From CAWCPR01 sp963797475 (GTDB lineage: Bacteria; Chloroflexota; Anaerolineae; Anaerolineales; UBA4823), in contig CAWCPR010000003.1 in assembly GCA_963797475.1 (NCBI GenBank), positions 868,001-932,000 of the forward strand: DNA of 64,000 bases, given 5' to 3'. The position numbers and the translations under genes were made by a program. This document shows, piece after piece, positions 26,486 to 34,676 of the stretch. The notes beneath the pieces are model-generated. The model did no database searches, was not told the DNA's origin, and worked only from the letters and a program-made list of their open reading frames with translations. How positions within the stretch are numbered: the first letter of the stretch is position 1; each line of letters opens with the position of its first letter.

Positions 26486-27350
26486 TGTTCACCTTGATGT
26501 CTTCTATTTTTAGATTAAGTCTCTCTAACCGTCGCAATATCTCTCCTTCAGGATCAAATAATTCACTTATTGGCATTTCAAAAGTTTGCGAGAATTCGGA
26601 GAATTTTTGAGGAACGCTAAACGTCCTTCTTTTGTTGGGATCCAAATCAAATACATTCATGTGAAATGATCTGTCCCCTCGACCAATCATTATTTTGGAG
26701 ATCAGTTTCTGTAATGGGAAACGATCTGATTCTGAAACTTCTCTGCTAATACTAGCCATTTTCTTGTTTTGGAATTCGTAAAATTTTCCAGACCGAGTTT
26801 TTGATCCGGGAAGTTCATCTCTGATTAAATGTCTCGTTGTTTTTACCTTTTCTTGATATTCTGCCAAATTTGATACTACATCGCTTATTAGGTCTCTAAT
26901 CGGAGATGTCTCATCTTTTCCCATGTAATTTTCAATAATATCTCTAGAAGCACCAGGATAAATTACAGTTAGGTATGCTAGAGAATCAAGAAAGTAATTT
27001 CTTAGGAGTGTGAAATGATTTGTATTATTCACAATTGAAAGAAAGAGATGGAAAATCTGATGACTATCGAATTGGCCAATAAGGAGTTTTTCCACAATGT
27101 ATATAGTTTCTTTCTCAGGTAAATTCTTGATTATTTCCTTGGAGAAGTTATTTACACCAAATTCAGCGATAATTTTTCGAGCTTCTTCGACTAATTTGTT
27201 ATTATTGGATACGAACCATTTTGCTAATATTGAATTTCCTAATTCGATATTAGCCTTGAAAGCATATTGGATTGAAACTAAAAATAGGTCATGTTCTACA
27301 ATGAATTCGATTCGATCATGGTTGAGGATCCAAGTTTCCAGAAACCCCTC
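26478..27350 (-). pseudogene. Interrupted large gene, 3' piece (C)
   Basis: The open frame does not begin at the GTG at 27095. It continues without a stop up to the IS3 boundary at 27350, reading GFLETWILNHDRIEFIVEHD, YAFKANIELGNSILAKWFVS and NLPEKETIYIVEKLLIGQF. It has no start codon of its own that fits. The piece codes for 290 residues of helical, AT-rich sequence and ends ...KIEDIKVNNE, overlapping the next gene. It is most simply the downstream part of the gene whose other pieces lie at 28990-29355 and 30847-31664. The second junction is inferred: a 4-base duplication would restore frame, but the flanks do not match. Confidence 0.6.
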
Positions 27351-27414
27351 TGTGACTATAATGGTGAGACAACTCCGGCCAATAATTTAGGGTGCAGGGC
27401 GGAGGAGGAAAATC

Positions 27415-27828
27415 ATGTCTCAGAACGCGAATGGTAAGGTACGAGAAGGTATGCTGGAAACAGAAGTAGTAGAAAAGGCGAAACGCCGGCAATATTCTGC
27501 TGAATACAAGTTGCGCATCCTGGGCGAAGTCGATGCCTGCCAGGGCAAAGGGCAAGTTGGGGCTCTGCTGCGGCGGGAAGGGCTGTATTCATCCTTAGTC
27601 AGCAAGTGGCGCCAGCAGCGCGAACAAGGCAGCCTGGAAGGATTAGGATGGCACAAACGTGGGCCGAAAGGAGATCCCCAGGCGGCTGAAATGGCTCGGC
27701 TGAAGCGCGAGAATGAGCGTTTGCGTGAACGGCTTAGGAAAGCCGAGTTGATCATTGAAGTCCAAAAAAAAGTTGCCCAGATGCTTGGAGCGCCGATCGC
27801 AGAGCACGATCTGGACGAAGCGAGTTGA
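27415..27828 (+). CDS. IS3-family transposase OrfA
   Basis: A 137-residue protein with an N-terminal helix-turn-helix (RRQYSAEYKLRILGEVDAC, SSLVSKWRQQREQG) and a C-terminal leucine-zipper-like coil (MARLKRENERLRERLRKAEL), as in IS3 OrfA. Near its end is a run of eight A residues (27764-27771) followed by G, in the phase A-AAA-AAA-G. A -1 slip here leads without a stop into orfB, giving an OrfAB fusion transposase. The OrfA stop overlaps a TTG start of orfB (TTGA). Confidence 0.88.
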   Translation: MSQNANGKVREGMLETEVVEKAKRRQYSAEYKLRILGEVDACQGKGQVGALLRREGLYSSLVSKWRQQREQGSLEGLGWHKRGPKGDPQAAEMARLKRENERLRERLRKAELIIEVQKKVAQMLGAPIAEHDLDEAS

Positions 27829-28849
27829 TCCATTCTGCTGAGCAGTTGGGCCAAGCCGTCGGGATTTCGAGCGCCTGTCAGGCGTTGGAGGTGCCCAGAG
27901 CCAGTCTTTATCGAGCCCGCCGGGATCTCGCAGCAGAGAGGCTGCCTTCAAGACCGGCCACACCGCCGCGAGCATTGAGCCAGGTGGAGAAGGCAGAAGT
28001 ACGTCAGATCCTTAACAACGAACGTTTTCAGGATAGCGCCCCGCGGGAGGTTTATGCGACGCTGCTGGACGAAGGCCAATATCTGTGCTCCTGGCGGACG
28101 ATGTACCGTATTCTGGATGAAAATGACGAAGTGTGCGAGCGACGTAATCAATTGCGCCACCCAAACTACGTCAAGCCGGAGCTGCTGGCGACCCAGCCCA
28201 AAGAGTTGTGGAGTTGGGATATCACCAAGCTGCTGGGACCTGCCAAATGGACCTACTTCTATCTGTACGTCATCCTGGATGTTTTCAGCCGTTTCGTGGT
28301 CGGCTGGACGATCGCTGAGCGCGAATCAGCTAATCTGGCCCAGGCATTGATCGCTGAAACCTGTGCCCGGCAAGGCATTCAGCCGGATCAACTCACCATT
28401 CACGCTGACCGGGGCAGCTCGATGACTTCCAAACCGGTGGCGTTTCTAATGGCAGACCTGGGGGTGACCAAAACCCACTCCCGACCGCACGTTTCCAACG
28501 ATAACCCCTACTCCGAAGCCCAGTTTAAGACTTTGAAGTACCAGCCAGATTACCCCGAACGGTTTGGATGTCGGCAGGATGCTCGTCTTTGGGCCAAAGA
28601 TTTCTTTGACTGGTACAACTACGAACATCACCACACAGCTTTGGCTCTGCTGACGCCAGCGGATGTCCATTATGATCGGGCTCAGGCTGTGATCCAGCAG
28701 CGCCAGCTCGTGCTGCAAGCAGCCTACCTGAAGATCCAGGAACGATTTGTTAAAGGGCAATCCATACAACCCGATTGCCTGATGCGGTGTGGATCAATCC
28801 GCCGCCGGCGCTGAAGCAGGAAGAACCATCGCCGTCGTCGCCGTCGTAG
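27825..28849 (+). pseudogene. IS3-family transposase OrfB (integrase core), frameshifted at the C-terminus
   Basis: This is the catalytic subunit with an rve-type DDE core: Asp in LWSWDITKLLG, Asp in TIHADRGSSM, and Glu in NPYSEAQFKTLKYQP. The annotated frame stops at 28814 with an atypical arginine-rich tail (SIRRRR). The -1 frame from about 28766 reads TTRLPDAVWINPPPALKQEE and stops at 28847-28849; LPDAVWINPP is the usual end of such transposases. So one base has been lost near 28765. Only the last about 25 residues are altered and catalysis may survive. Expression as OrfAB through the A8 slip is likely. Confidence 0.85.
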
Positions 28850-28853
28850 TAGT

Positions 28854-28900
28854 GGCTGTGGAAAAGTGGGCAGTGTTCTTCTGCCCACTTTTCCACAGCC
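28854..28900. terminator. 20-bp perfect hairpin after IS3 orfB
   Basis: GGCTGTGGAAAAGTGGGCAG (28854-28873) is fully complementary to CTGCCCACTTTTCCACAGCC (28881-28900), with a 7-base loop. It begins five bases after the ancestral orfB stop and inside the element. It probably ends transposase transcripts or insulates against read-through. Confidence 0.65.
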
Positions 28901-28989
28901 TTCCGCCCCGAGAGGAGGTCTTCCGAAAAGAAAAGTTACAGCATTTGCTCACTAAATTCTGAAATAAGTTGTCTCAAATCATTGACACA

Positions 28990-29355
28990 TTCCGAACTTC
29001 CAAACCATGAGTGGATCTGAAGTCGTAAACGGGAATAGAACATGATTTATTTCTTGGATAGTCCCTTTATTCTCAATAGGTGTATCAATCAGAAGATATA
29101 AACAATTTTTGAAGAAGTCGCTATAAGTAGGGTTCCTATCTGCTAGAGCAAGAGCAATGCCATGATTTACTTCACCAATATTACTGGGTATTTTTAATAC
29201 CTTTAACAGCTCAAAACTTTCATTGGCAAGGTGGAGGAACTTTATACCCAACCTTACCAAGCAGTTGGCAAGAGTGGAAGGTATTGGATCCTTTGGCTCT
29301 GCTAAACTATATTTTCCTAGAGAAATAAACTTCGTTGGTTCATATTTTTCTTCTA
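28990..29355 (-). pseudogene. Interrupted large gene, middle piece (B)
   Basis: About 120 codons between the two insertion sequences, open throughout on the minus strand: EEKYEPTKFISLGKYSLAEP, CLVRLGIKFLHLANESFELL, YSDFFKNCLYLLIDTP, SDPLMVWKFG. At 29352-29355 it carries one copy of TCTA, the target duplication of the upstream element. Deleting the element and one TCTA joins it in frame to piece A (...DLSLE|EKYEPTK). Its downstream end is cut by the IS3 element at 28989/28990. An apparent start further upstream (29434) lies inside the other element and is spurious. Confidence 0.75.
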
Positions 29356-30846
29356 ACTCGAGTTTAGACAAATAATCGGGCGGCTCTGCCCTTGAGCAAA
29401 ACCGCCCCTTGGTAGAAACTTGGAGTTGTGACACAACAAGAGACTACCAAGCAGGACATTAACAAACTAATCGAATTTCGTCAAGCCATTTATGCCAACG
29501 CCCTGCAATCACGGCGGGATGCGCTGTTCGATCTTCTGGATGCGCTTCTGTCGGCAGGACCCGTCAGTTCCTTTGCGATGTTGAGCCAGTCTGACCAGTT
29601 CCGGCGAAAGTGGCCCAGCCTGTATGCTGCAGTTGAGGATGGTGTGCTCGACAGCAACTGGCTGCGGTGCTTTCTGGGGCAACAGGCGCCTCAACAGGGG
29701 ATCTGTGTCTTTCCGATTGATGGCTCACCCTGGCCCAGGCCAAGATCCCGAGTACTGGACGATCGGCAGTATGTGTACCAGGCGAGCAGTGATGTGAATG
29801 GCGGCACGGTCACCATCGGCTACCCCTATTCGCTGTTGGAATGGTGCGCTGAGCCGCACTCCAGTTGGTCGTTGCCCGTGGATGTGCGCCGGGTGCCGAG
29901 CACACAAACCGCTCAGGAAGTTGGTGCAGAGCAAATTAAAGCCCTGGCGAACACCCGAGCAGCCTATCTGGAAGCGCTGGACATCATTGCGGCGGATGGC
30001 AAGTACGGGAATGCCGGGTTCCTGCGTTCGGTGAAGGGGTTGCGCTGTGGCATCCTGGCTCGTTTGCGCTGCGATCGGGTTCTGTGCGGCTCACCACCAC
30101 CTCCGACGGGCAAAAAGGGTCGTCCACGAGTGCATGGAGCCCGCTTTGCCTTCAAAGAGCCAGACACCTGGGGCACACCAGACGAAGTGATTGAGCTGGA
30201 AGACCCTGGTTGGGGTCAGGTGCGCCTGGAGCGCTGGAACCGTCTGCACGAGAAGAAGGGCGCTGATGTGCCGTATGCTGTGATCCGGGCCAATGTTCAT
30301 CTGGAACGCAGCCAACCGCCAGCAGCCCTGTGGCTCGCCTGGTTATCTCCAGAGCCATCTCCCAGCACCATTCCAGTGACGGTGGAGTCGATCTGGCGAG
30401 CATATGTCTCTCGCTGGCCAGTCGAACCGGGCATCCACTTCCGCAAAGAAACCCTGGGTTGGACCATGCCGAAGTTCCAGACCAAAGAAGCGGGCGACCG
30501 CTGGACGGAGCTAACCGCTGTCGCCTGTTGGCTGCTTTACCTGGCGCGCCCAATCGTCGAAGACACACCGCTTCCCTGGCAGAAACCGCAGCAGCGTTTG
30601 ACGCCCCAGCGGGTTCAGCAAGGCATCTACCCGATTTTTGCGCTGGTTGGCAGCCCAGCACGCCCACCAAAAAGGCGTGGAAAAGCGCCAGGATGGCCGC
30701 AAGGCAGACAAAGAACGCCGAAACAACGCTTTGCTGTGGTCAAAAAGACGCCTGCAGTGGCAAAAACGGTTTGAAACTCGATTGGAAAGGTGCTGATTTT
30801 CAACCCGACCGAAAGTCGGGAGTATTACTTTTGTCTAAACACGAGT
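29356..30846 (+). mobile_element. DDE-transposase insertion sequence with 4-bp target duplication
   Basis: A 1491-bp element. The terminal inverted repeats are ACTCGAGTTTAGACAAA at the left and ACTCGTGTTTAGACAAA (minus strand) at the right: 17 bp with one mismatch. It is flanked by TCTA at 29352-29355 and 30847-30850. Both ends carry a subterminal hairpin (GGGCGG/CCGCCC at 29378-29407; CCCGAC/GTCGGG at 30804-30820). One transposase gene fills the element. Confidence 0.85.
29428..30774 (+). CDS. IS4/IS701-like DDE transposase
   Basis: A 448-residue transposase. DDE residues are probably Asp in VFPIDGSPWPRP, Asp in DIIAADGKYGNAGFLR and Glu in GIHFRKETLGWTMPKFQ, which corresponds to the Y-R-x-E-x-L-G-like region of IS4/IS701 relatives. 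The C-terminus is basic (PKRRGKAPGWPQGRQRTPKQ), as expected for DNA binding. It starts at GTG 29428 with TGGAG close upstream. The frame is intact, unlike the neighbouring IS3 orfB, so this is probably the younger or still active element. Confidence 0.88.
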   Translation: MTQQETTKQDINKLIEFRQAIYANALQSRRDALFDLLDALLSAGPVSSFAMLSQSDQFRRKWPSLYAAVEDGVLDSNWLRCFLGQQAPQQGICVFPIDGSPWPRPRSRVLDDRQYVYQASSDVNGGTVTIGYPYSLLEWCAEPHSSWSLPVDVRRVPSTQTAQEVGAEQIKALANTRAAYLEALDIIAADGKYGNAGFLRSVKGLRCGILARLRCDRVLCGSPPPPTGKKGRPRVHGARFAFKEPDTWGTPDEVIELEDPGWGQVRLERWNRLHEKKGADVPYAVIRANVHLERSQPPAALWLAWLSPEPSPSTIPVTVESIWRAYVSRWPVEPGIHFRKETLGWTMPKFQTKEAGDRWTELTAVACWLLYLARPIVEDTPLPWQKPQQRLTPQRVQQGIYPIFALVGSPARPPKRRGKAPGWPQGRQRTPKQRFAVVKKTPAVAKTV

Positions 30847-31664
30847 TCTAAGGATAGGTCAAGTAAGTAATATAGTCCAACTTGCTGTAATTTTTCGATT
30901 TCAGAATTAACCCATTCTTCCCCTAAGCGTATTGAATTCTTTAAATATTCAGAAGATACAGCGGATGTACCCAATAATAAATGTTCTAGTATTGCAACGG
31001 CTTGCCAATTTCCTAAGCTAATATACTTATCTATTAGATCTAAAGCAAACCCTGGTTTTCTATAACCAAGTTTATAGACTGCCCTATAAAATGAGCCGGA
31101 AGCAAGGTCTCGACCAATCCGTTCAGAAACTCCAACCAAGAATGTAACAAAATCTTTGGCATTAAGATCCAGCAATGGTATCGCAATATTGATTGACTCG
31201 AAAAAAAACCAATACTCATCATTTGTGATCGTATCACTTGCTAGATCTAAAGTAATGTCATGTCCCTGATAGTTATTAATCAGGACAATAAATATATAGC
31301 TGAGTACATTTTGGTAATCTTTGAAAGTATGGTCGGAAAAGTCCCGTCTTATTTGTTTCATATCAGTCAAAATATCTGGTGTCGACTTTGCAATAAAATT
31401 ATTTGATGATATCTGGTATTGACACAAGGCATAGTAGAACATGAAGTGCGATACAAATTTGGGACCGTTATCAGAAATCAGCAAAATTCCCATTCGTTGT
31501 AAATTAGTAAATCTACTGTCGGCAGCTATTTCATCTAAGCTATTCTCATCGTTTTCCCAAATCAGACGACTTAGATCTGATGCGAAGTTTTGTTCAATTG
31601 GAGTTATTTGCTTCCATATTTTCTCGCAATCAAGAAATTCAATTAATATGTCAGGTTCTTCCAT
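30847..31664 (-). pseudogene. Interrupted large gene, 5' piece (A)
   Basis: The first about 272 codons of an AT-rich gene of unknown function. The start at ATG 31664 (MEEPDILIEFLD) is chosen because GAGAGG lies about eight bases upstream; an ATG at 31682 and a GTG at 31721 are alternatives. The protein is helical and Leu/Ile-rich (IFIVLINNYQGHDITLDLAS, LGNWQAVAILEHLLLG), which suggests alpha-solenoid repeats, but I recognise no family. The frame runs through DLSL into the insertion sequence, where it reads a short false tail (ELVFRQK). Pieces A+B+C would make a protein of about 685 residues, followed by the overlapping PD-(D/E)XK-like gene. Confidence 0.72.
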
Positions 31665-31774
31665 TTGACAACCTCTCTTCATGTTGACCAGTAATCTTTT
31701 TTTGATTGTAATGAATTTCACTGATCTTCAGTGGTTAATTTCTATTTGATTCAAATGTGAATTATCTCTGATCA

Positions 31775-32683
31775 CTACGCCCCCTCATTCCTGAACTGCA
31801 AACAATAATGGTGGAAGGTATTGCTGACCCAGGCGTTGCCGATGCCGTAGGGGGCCAGGCGCTGGTTGTCCTGCACCCAGATCTTTTCGTCTTTTAACGT
31901 GTAGGTGCGACCCAGGCGGCTGCCCAGGTCCCAGGCCAGGGGGTAAACCTTGCCGCCCTTTTTGACGTTCTTGACGATGATGGTCAGGTAGGCTCCCGGT
32001 CGCAGGAGCGGCTGTAAGGCCTCGTAGATGCAAGCCAGGCGCTCCAGGAAAACCGGGTAATCGCGGATGTTGCCCAGGTCATTTGGATCGTCGGAGTAGA
32101 ACACGTCCAGCTCGGGCGCGCTGCGGCGCTGCTTCTGCGTGTGCGCGCCGCGCGCCCGCAGCATGTCCCAATAAGGCGGCGAAGTGAGCACGTAATCCAC
32201 AGGCGGGAGACCGTGCGCCGAGGCGATCTCCAGGATGCGGGCCGCATCCCCGTTTATCACCTCGGCTGCCAGGCCGGCAGCGGAACCGCCCAGGGCCAAA
32301 CGCTCCTCGGCTACCACCTGGCGGGCGATCTCGGCGTAAGCCGGGTTGAGCTCTACGCCGTAGCCGTTCCGCCCGCAGCGCAGCGCGGCCACCAGGGCGC
32401 TGCCGGTGCCCACCATCGGGTCCAGCACCACCTGGCCGCGCTGGGTGAAGAACTCGATAAACTCCTGGGCCAGGGTCTCGGGGAATTTAGCCGGGTGGCG
32501 CAGCACATCTTTGCGGCGCGGCGGCGGGTTGTGCACGAACCAGGATTTCTGGAACTTAATCCAGGTTTTTGGATCCAGGTCATTCAGGCGGTTGCGGAAG
32601 GGGCGTTTGGGCATGGGGGATCGAAAGCTTTGAACGTCGAAGTGGAATGAGTGGACTGTAGGCGCCCGGTCAAACAGGCTCAA
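31775..32683 (-). CDS. Site-specific DNA methyltransferase (N4-cytosine or N6-adenine)
   Basis: A 302-residue DNA methyltransferase. The catalytic motif IV is DYVLTSPPYWDML; the SPPY form is commoner in N4-cytosine enzymes. The AdoMet motif I comes after a QRGQVVLDPMVGTGSALVAA segment, with YGVELNPAYAEIA as motif II. The order puts the DPMVGTG motif N-terminal to SPPYW, with a Pro-rich target-recognition region at each end (HNPPPRRKDVLRHPAKFPE). The start at 32683 overlaps the lipoprotein gene by four bases; an internal ATG (MPKRPFRN) is an alternative. No cognate endonuclease is adjacent. It is GC-rich, unlike the island on its left, so it may be a resident orphan enzyme. Confidence 0.88.
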   Translation of the reverse strand: MSLFDRAPTVHSFHFDVQSFRSPMPKRPFRNRLNDLDPKTWIKFQKSWFVHNPPPRRKDVLRHPAKFPETLAQEFIEFFTQRGQVVLDPMVGTGSALVAALRCGRNGYGVELNPAYAEIARQVVAEERLALGGSAAGLAAEVINGDAARILEIASAHGLPPVDYVLTSPPYWDMLRARGAHTQKQRRSAPELDVFYSDDPNDLGNIRDYPVFLERLACIYEALQPLLRPGAYLTIIVKNVKKGGKVYPLAWDLGSRLGRTYTLKDEKIWVQDNQRLAPYGIGNAWVSNTFHHYCLQFRNEGA

Positions 32684-33492
32684 GGGGCAAGCTTGTAGAC
32701 CTCCAGGTCGCTGAAATTGACCGTGATCGGGGTATCGCCGGCCGAGCGGGCGAACACGCCCAGGCCGCCCGACGGGATGCTGGGCTCGTTGACGGTGAAG
32801 AGAAACTCGCCGTTCACGTAAAACTGCATCTCTTTGCCATTTGCCAGCACAGCCAGGCGCGAGCTGCTCGGCGCGCCGGGCGGGATGGCGCCGCTCGCCG
32901 TCCAGGGCTGGGGCGAAGAGGCGCGCCCGCTGAGATAGCGGTCCAGGCGCGCCTGGCCGTCGCAGGACAGCGAAAAACGGTAAAAGGCCGACGTTGATGC
33001 TACCCGTAGCAGCAGGCCGTACTCATCCTGGCCCCGGCACAGGCTCGGGCTGGCGGTTAGCTCGGCGTAGAAATTCGTCAAGGAAGACCCCTGGCGCAGG
33101 CTGTACAGGTAGCCGCCCGGCTTCGACACGGCCACGGTCAATTCGTTTTGCGTGATGGCGGTGCTTCCCGCCGGACCTCTGCCAAGCGACCACAATTTGA
33201 GACTGGAGAAGTCGTCTTTAAAAATCAATTCTCCGTGCGAGGGCGCCAGTGTGGGTGTGGGCGTATCCACTGCCGCGGGGGTTGGAAAAGGCGTATGGGT
33301 AGCCGTAGGCGGGAACCAGACGAATGTCGCGGTAGGCGTGAGGGTTGCAGGCAGGGGGGTGCTGCTGGGCAGTGGGGGCAGAACAGCCACGGCGGGCATA
33401 CAGGCAGACGCGGCCAGCGCCAGCCCTGTCAGCAGCCAAATTTTACCTGCCGTTCGAAACGATCTGTGCAAAATGATCAAGTGTCCAGCCAC
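32680..33492 (-). CDS. Lipoprotein with Thr/Pro linker and LamG-like lectin domain
   Basis: A 270-residue surface lipoprotein. The signal IWLLTGLALAASAC ends in a clear lipobox (LAASAC). A Thr/Pro linker (PTATHTPFPTPAAVDTPTPT) spans about residues 45-80. The C-terminal 180 residues look like a concanavalin/LamG-type jelly roll (ELIFKDDFSSLKLWSLGRG; EMQFYVNGEFLFTVNEPSIP; GGLGVFARS). It probably binds carbohydrate or protein outside the cell. Its stop overlaps the methyltransferase start (ATGA), so the two are co-translated. Confidence 0.8.
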   Translation of the reverse strand: MAGHLIILHRSFRTAGKIWLLTGLALAASACMPAVAVLPPLPSSTPLPATLTPTATFVWFPPTATHTPFPTPAAVDTPTPTLAPSHGELIFKDDFSSLKLWSLGRGPAGSTAITQNELTVAVSKPGGYLYSLRQGSSLTNFYAELTASPSLCRGQDEYGLLLRVASTSAFYRFSLSCDGQARLDRYLSGRASSPQPWTASGAIPPGAPSSSRLAVLANGKEMQFYVNGEFLFTVNEPSIPSGGLGVFARSAGDTPITVNFSDLEVYKLAP

Positions 33493-33643
33493 GATGGGTT
33501 AAGTTGATTGGGGATCAACACGAAGAAGCGCAAATGTAGAGCCGGGCCAAGTGATGTAAAATAAGTGCGCTCACAGAGCGCGCTCTACGAGCGAGCAAAA
33601 ACATCCAATCTTCTCCATTCTAGCATATCTTTAAGGAGCGAAG
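33493..33643. other. Divergent intergenic region
   Basis: Region between the lipoprotein and the epimerase-type gene. It contains TAAAAT near 33555-33560 as a possible -10 for the plus strand, a short GC hairpin (GAGCGCGCTC) near 33575-33586, and AAGGAG as the ribosome site before 33644. Confidence 0.3.
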
Positions 33644-34657
33644 ATGCGCAAACAAGGAATCCTGATCACCGGCGCGGCGGGGGAAATCGGCGATGCGCTG
33701 ATCAAAAGCCTGGCGGCCCAGGATAAAAACCGCTTGATCACGCTGGACATTCGCCCGCTGCCCGAAGACACAAACGAGCTGGTGAACCACATCCAGGGCG
33801 ATATCCTGGATCAATCCTTGCTGGCCCGCCTGGTGAGCGAGTATGAGATCGCGGTCATCTACCATCTGGCTGCCTTACTCTCGACGCGGGCCGAGTTCAC
33901 CCCGGAGGCCGCACACCGCGTAAACGTCGAGGGGACGATGACCCTGCTGCAATTGGCTTCCGAGCAATCCCAATGGCGGGGTGAGCCGGTGCTTTTCATC
34001 TTTCCCAGCTCCATTGCCGCCTATGGAATGCCGGATCTGGCCACCAAGTCTGAGTTCCCGCGGGTCCGTGAATGGGAATGGAACTACCCGCGCACCATGT
34101 ACGGCTGCAATAAATTGTACTGCGAGCTTTTAGGAACGTATTACCACCAGTATTTCCGCCAGTTAGCGGCAAAGCGGCCGGTGACGCTTGATTTTCGCAG
34201 CGTGCGTTTCCCGGGACTGATCAGCGCCTACACCGTGCCCAGCGGCGGGACCAGTGATTACGGCCCGGAAATGCTGCACGCCGCCGCCCGAGGCGAGCCG
34301 TACGCCTGCTTCGTCCGCCAGGACGCCTGCATCCCCTTCATGGCGATGCCGGACGCTGTCAAAGCCCTGGTCCTTCTGGCCCAGGCCCCCAAGGAGCGCC
34401 TGACGCGCCGGGTGTACAACGTAACCAGCTTCAGCCTGACCGCTGAGCAGTTCCGAGACCAGGTCGTCAAGTACTTTCCTGAGGCGCAAATCCGTTTCGA
34501 GCCGGATCTGAAACGCCAGGCGATCATCGATAGCTGGCCGGGGGATTTGAACGACCACGACGCCCGGCGTGATTGGGGCTGGCAGCCGGATTTCGGCCTG
34601 GAGCGCGCTTTCAGCGAATACCTGTGCCCGAACATCCGCCAGCGCTACCAGAGCTGA
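33644..34657 (+). CDS. SDR-type NAD-dependent epimerase/dehydrogenase, L-threonine 3-dehydrogenase-like
   Basis: A 337-residue extended SDR enzyme. The cofactor motif is ITGAAGEIGDALI, followed by the acidic end of strand 2 in LDIRP (NAD preference). The catalytic set is Ser in FPSSIAAYG and Tyr/Lys in YGCNKLYCE. RFPGLISAYTVPSGGTSDYG and IPFMAMPDAVKAL match the bacterial SDR-type threonine dehydrogenases closely, which oxidise L-threonine to 2-amino-3-ketobutyrate; UDP-sugar epimerisation is less likely. AAGGAG precedes the ATG by five bases. The next gene starts 19 bases after its stop and is probably co-transcribed. Confidence 0.85.
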   Translation: MRKQGILITGAAGEIGDALIKSLAAQDKNRLITLDIRPLPEDTNELVNHIQGDILDQSLLARLVSEYEIAVIYHLAALLSTRAEFTPEAAHRVNVEGTMTLLQLASEQSQWRGEPVLFIFPSSIAAYGMPDLATKSEFPRVREWEWNYPRTMYGCNKLYCELLGTYYHQYFRQLAAKRPVTLDFRSVRFPGLISAYTVPSGGTSDYGPEMLHAAARGEPYACFVRQDACIPFMAMPDAVKALVLLAQAPKERLTRRVYNVTSFSLTAEQFRDQVVKYFPEAQIRFEPDLKRQAIIDSWPGDLNDHDARRDWGWQPDFGLERAFSEYLCPNIRQRYQS

Positions 34658-34676
34658 CCGTTTGGAGAAAGACGAG

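Larger units (their letters stand above)
27351..28989 (+). mobile_element. IS3-family insertion sequence
   Basis: A 1639-bp element bounded by imperfect inverted repeats: TGTGACTATAATGGTGAGAC at the left and, on the other strand from 28989, TGTGTCAATGATTTGAGACA. Both continue into ACT and share AATTTAG further in. It contains overlapping orfA and orfB in the IS3 arrangement. No clear target duplication is visible at the flanks (CTC left, TTC right). Confidence 0.75.

Noticed and set aside
28831..28849. CCG/TCG trinucleotide repeat
   Set aside because: It encodes the Pro/Ser tail of the ancestral transposase frame and is not a separate repeat element.
29356..29434. N-terminal start of a 151-codon minus-strand gene at 29434
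   Set aside because: The first part lies inside the insertion sequence; only the portion up to 29355 is the real gene piece B.
29378..30820. IS200/IS605-like element suggested by hairpins at both ends
   Set aside because: The encoded protein is a DDE-type transposase and the element has true inverted repeats and a target duplication, unlike IS200/IS605.
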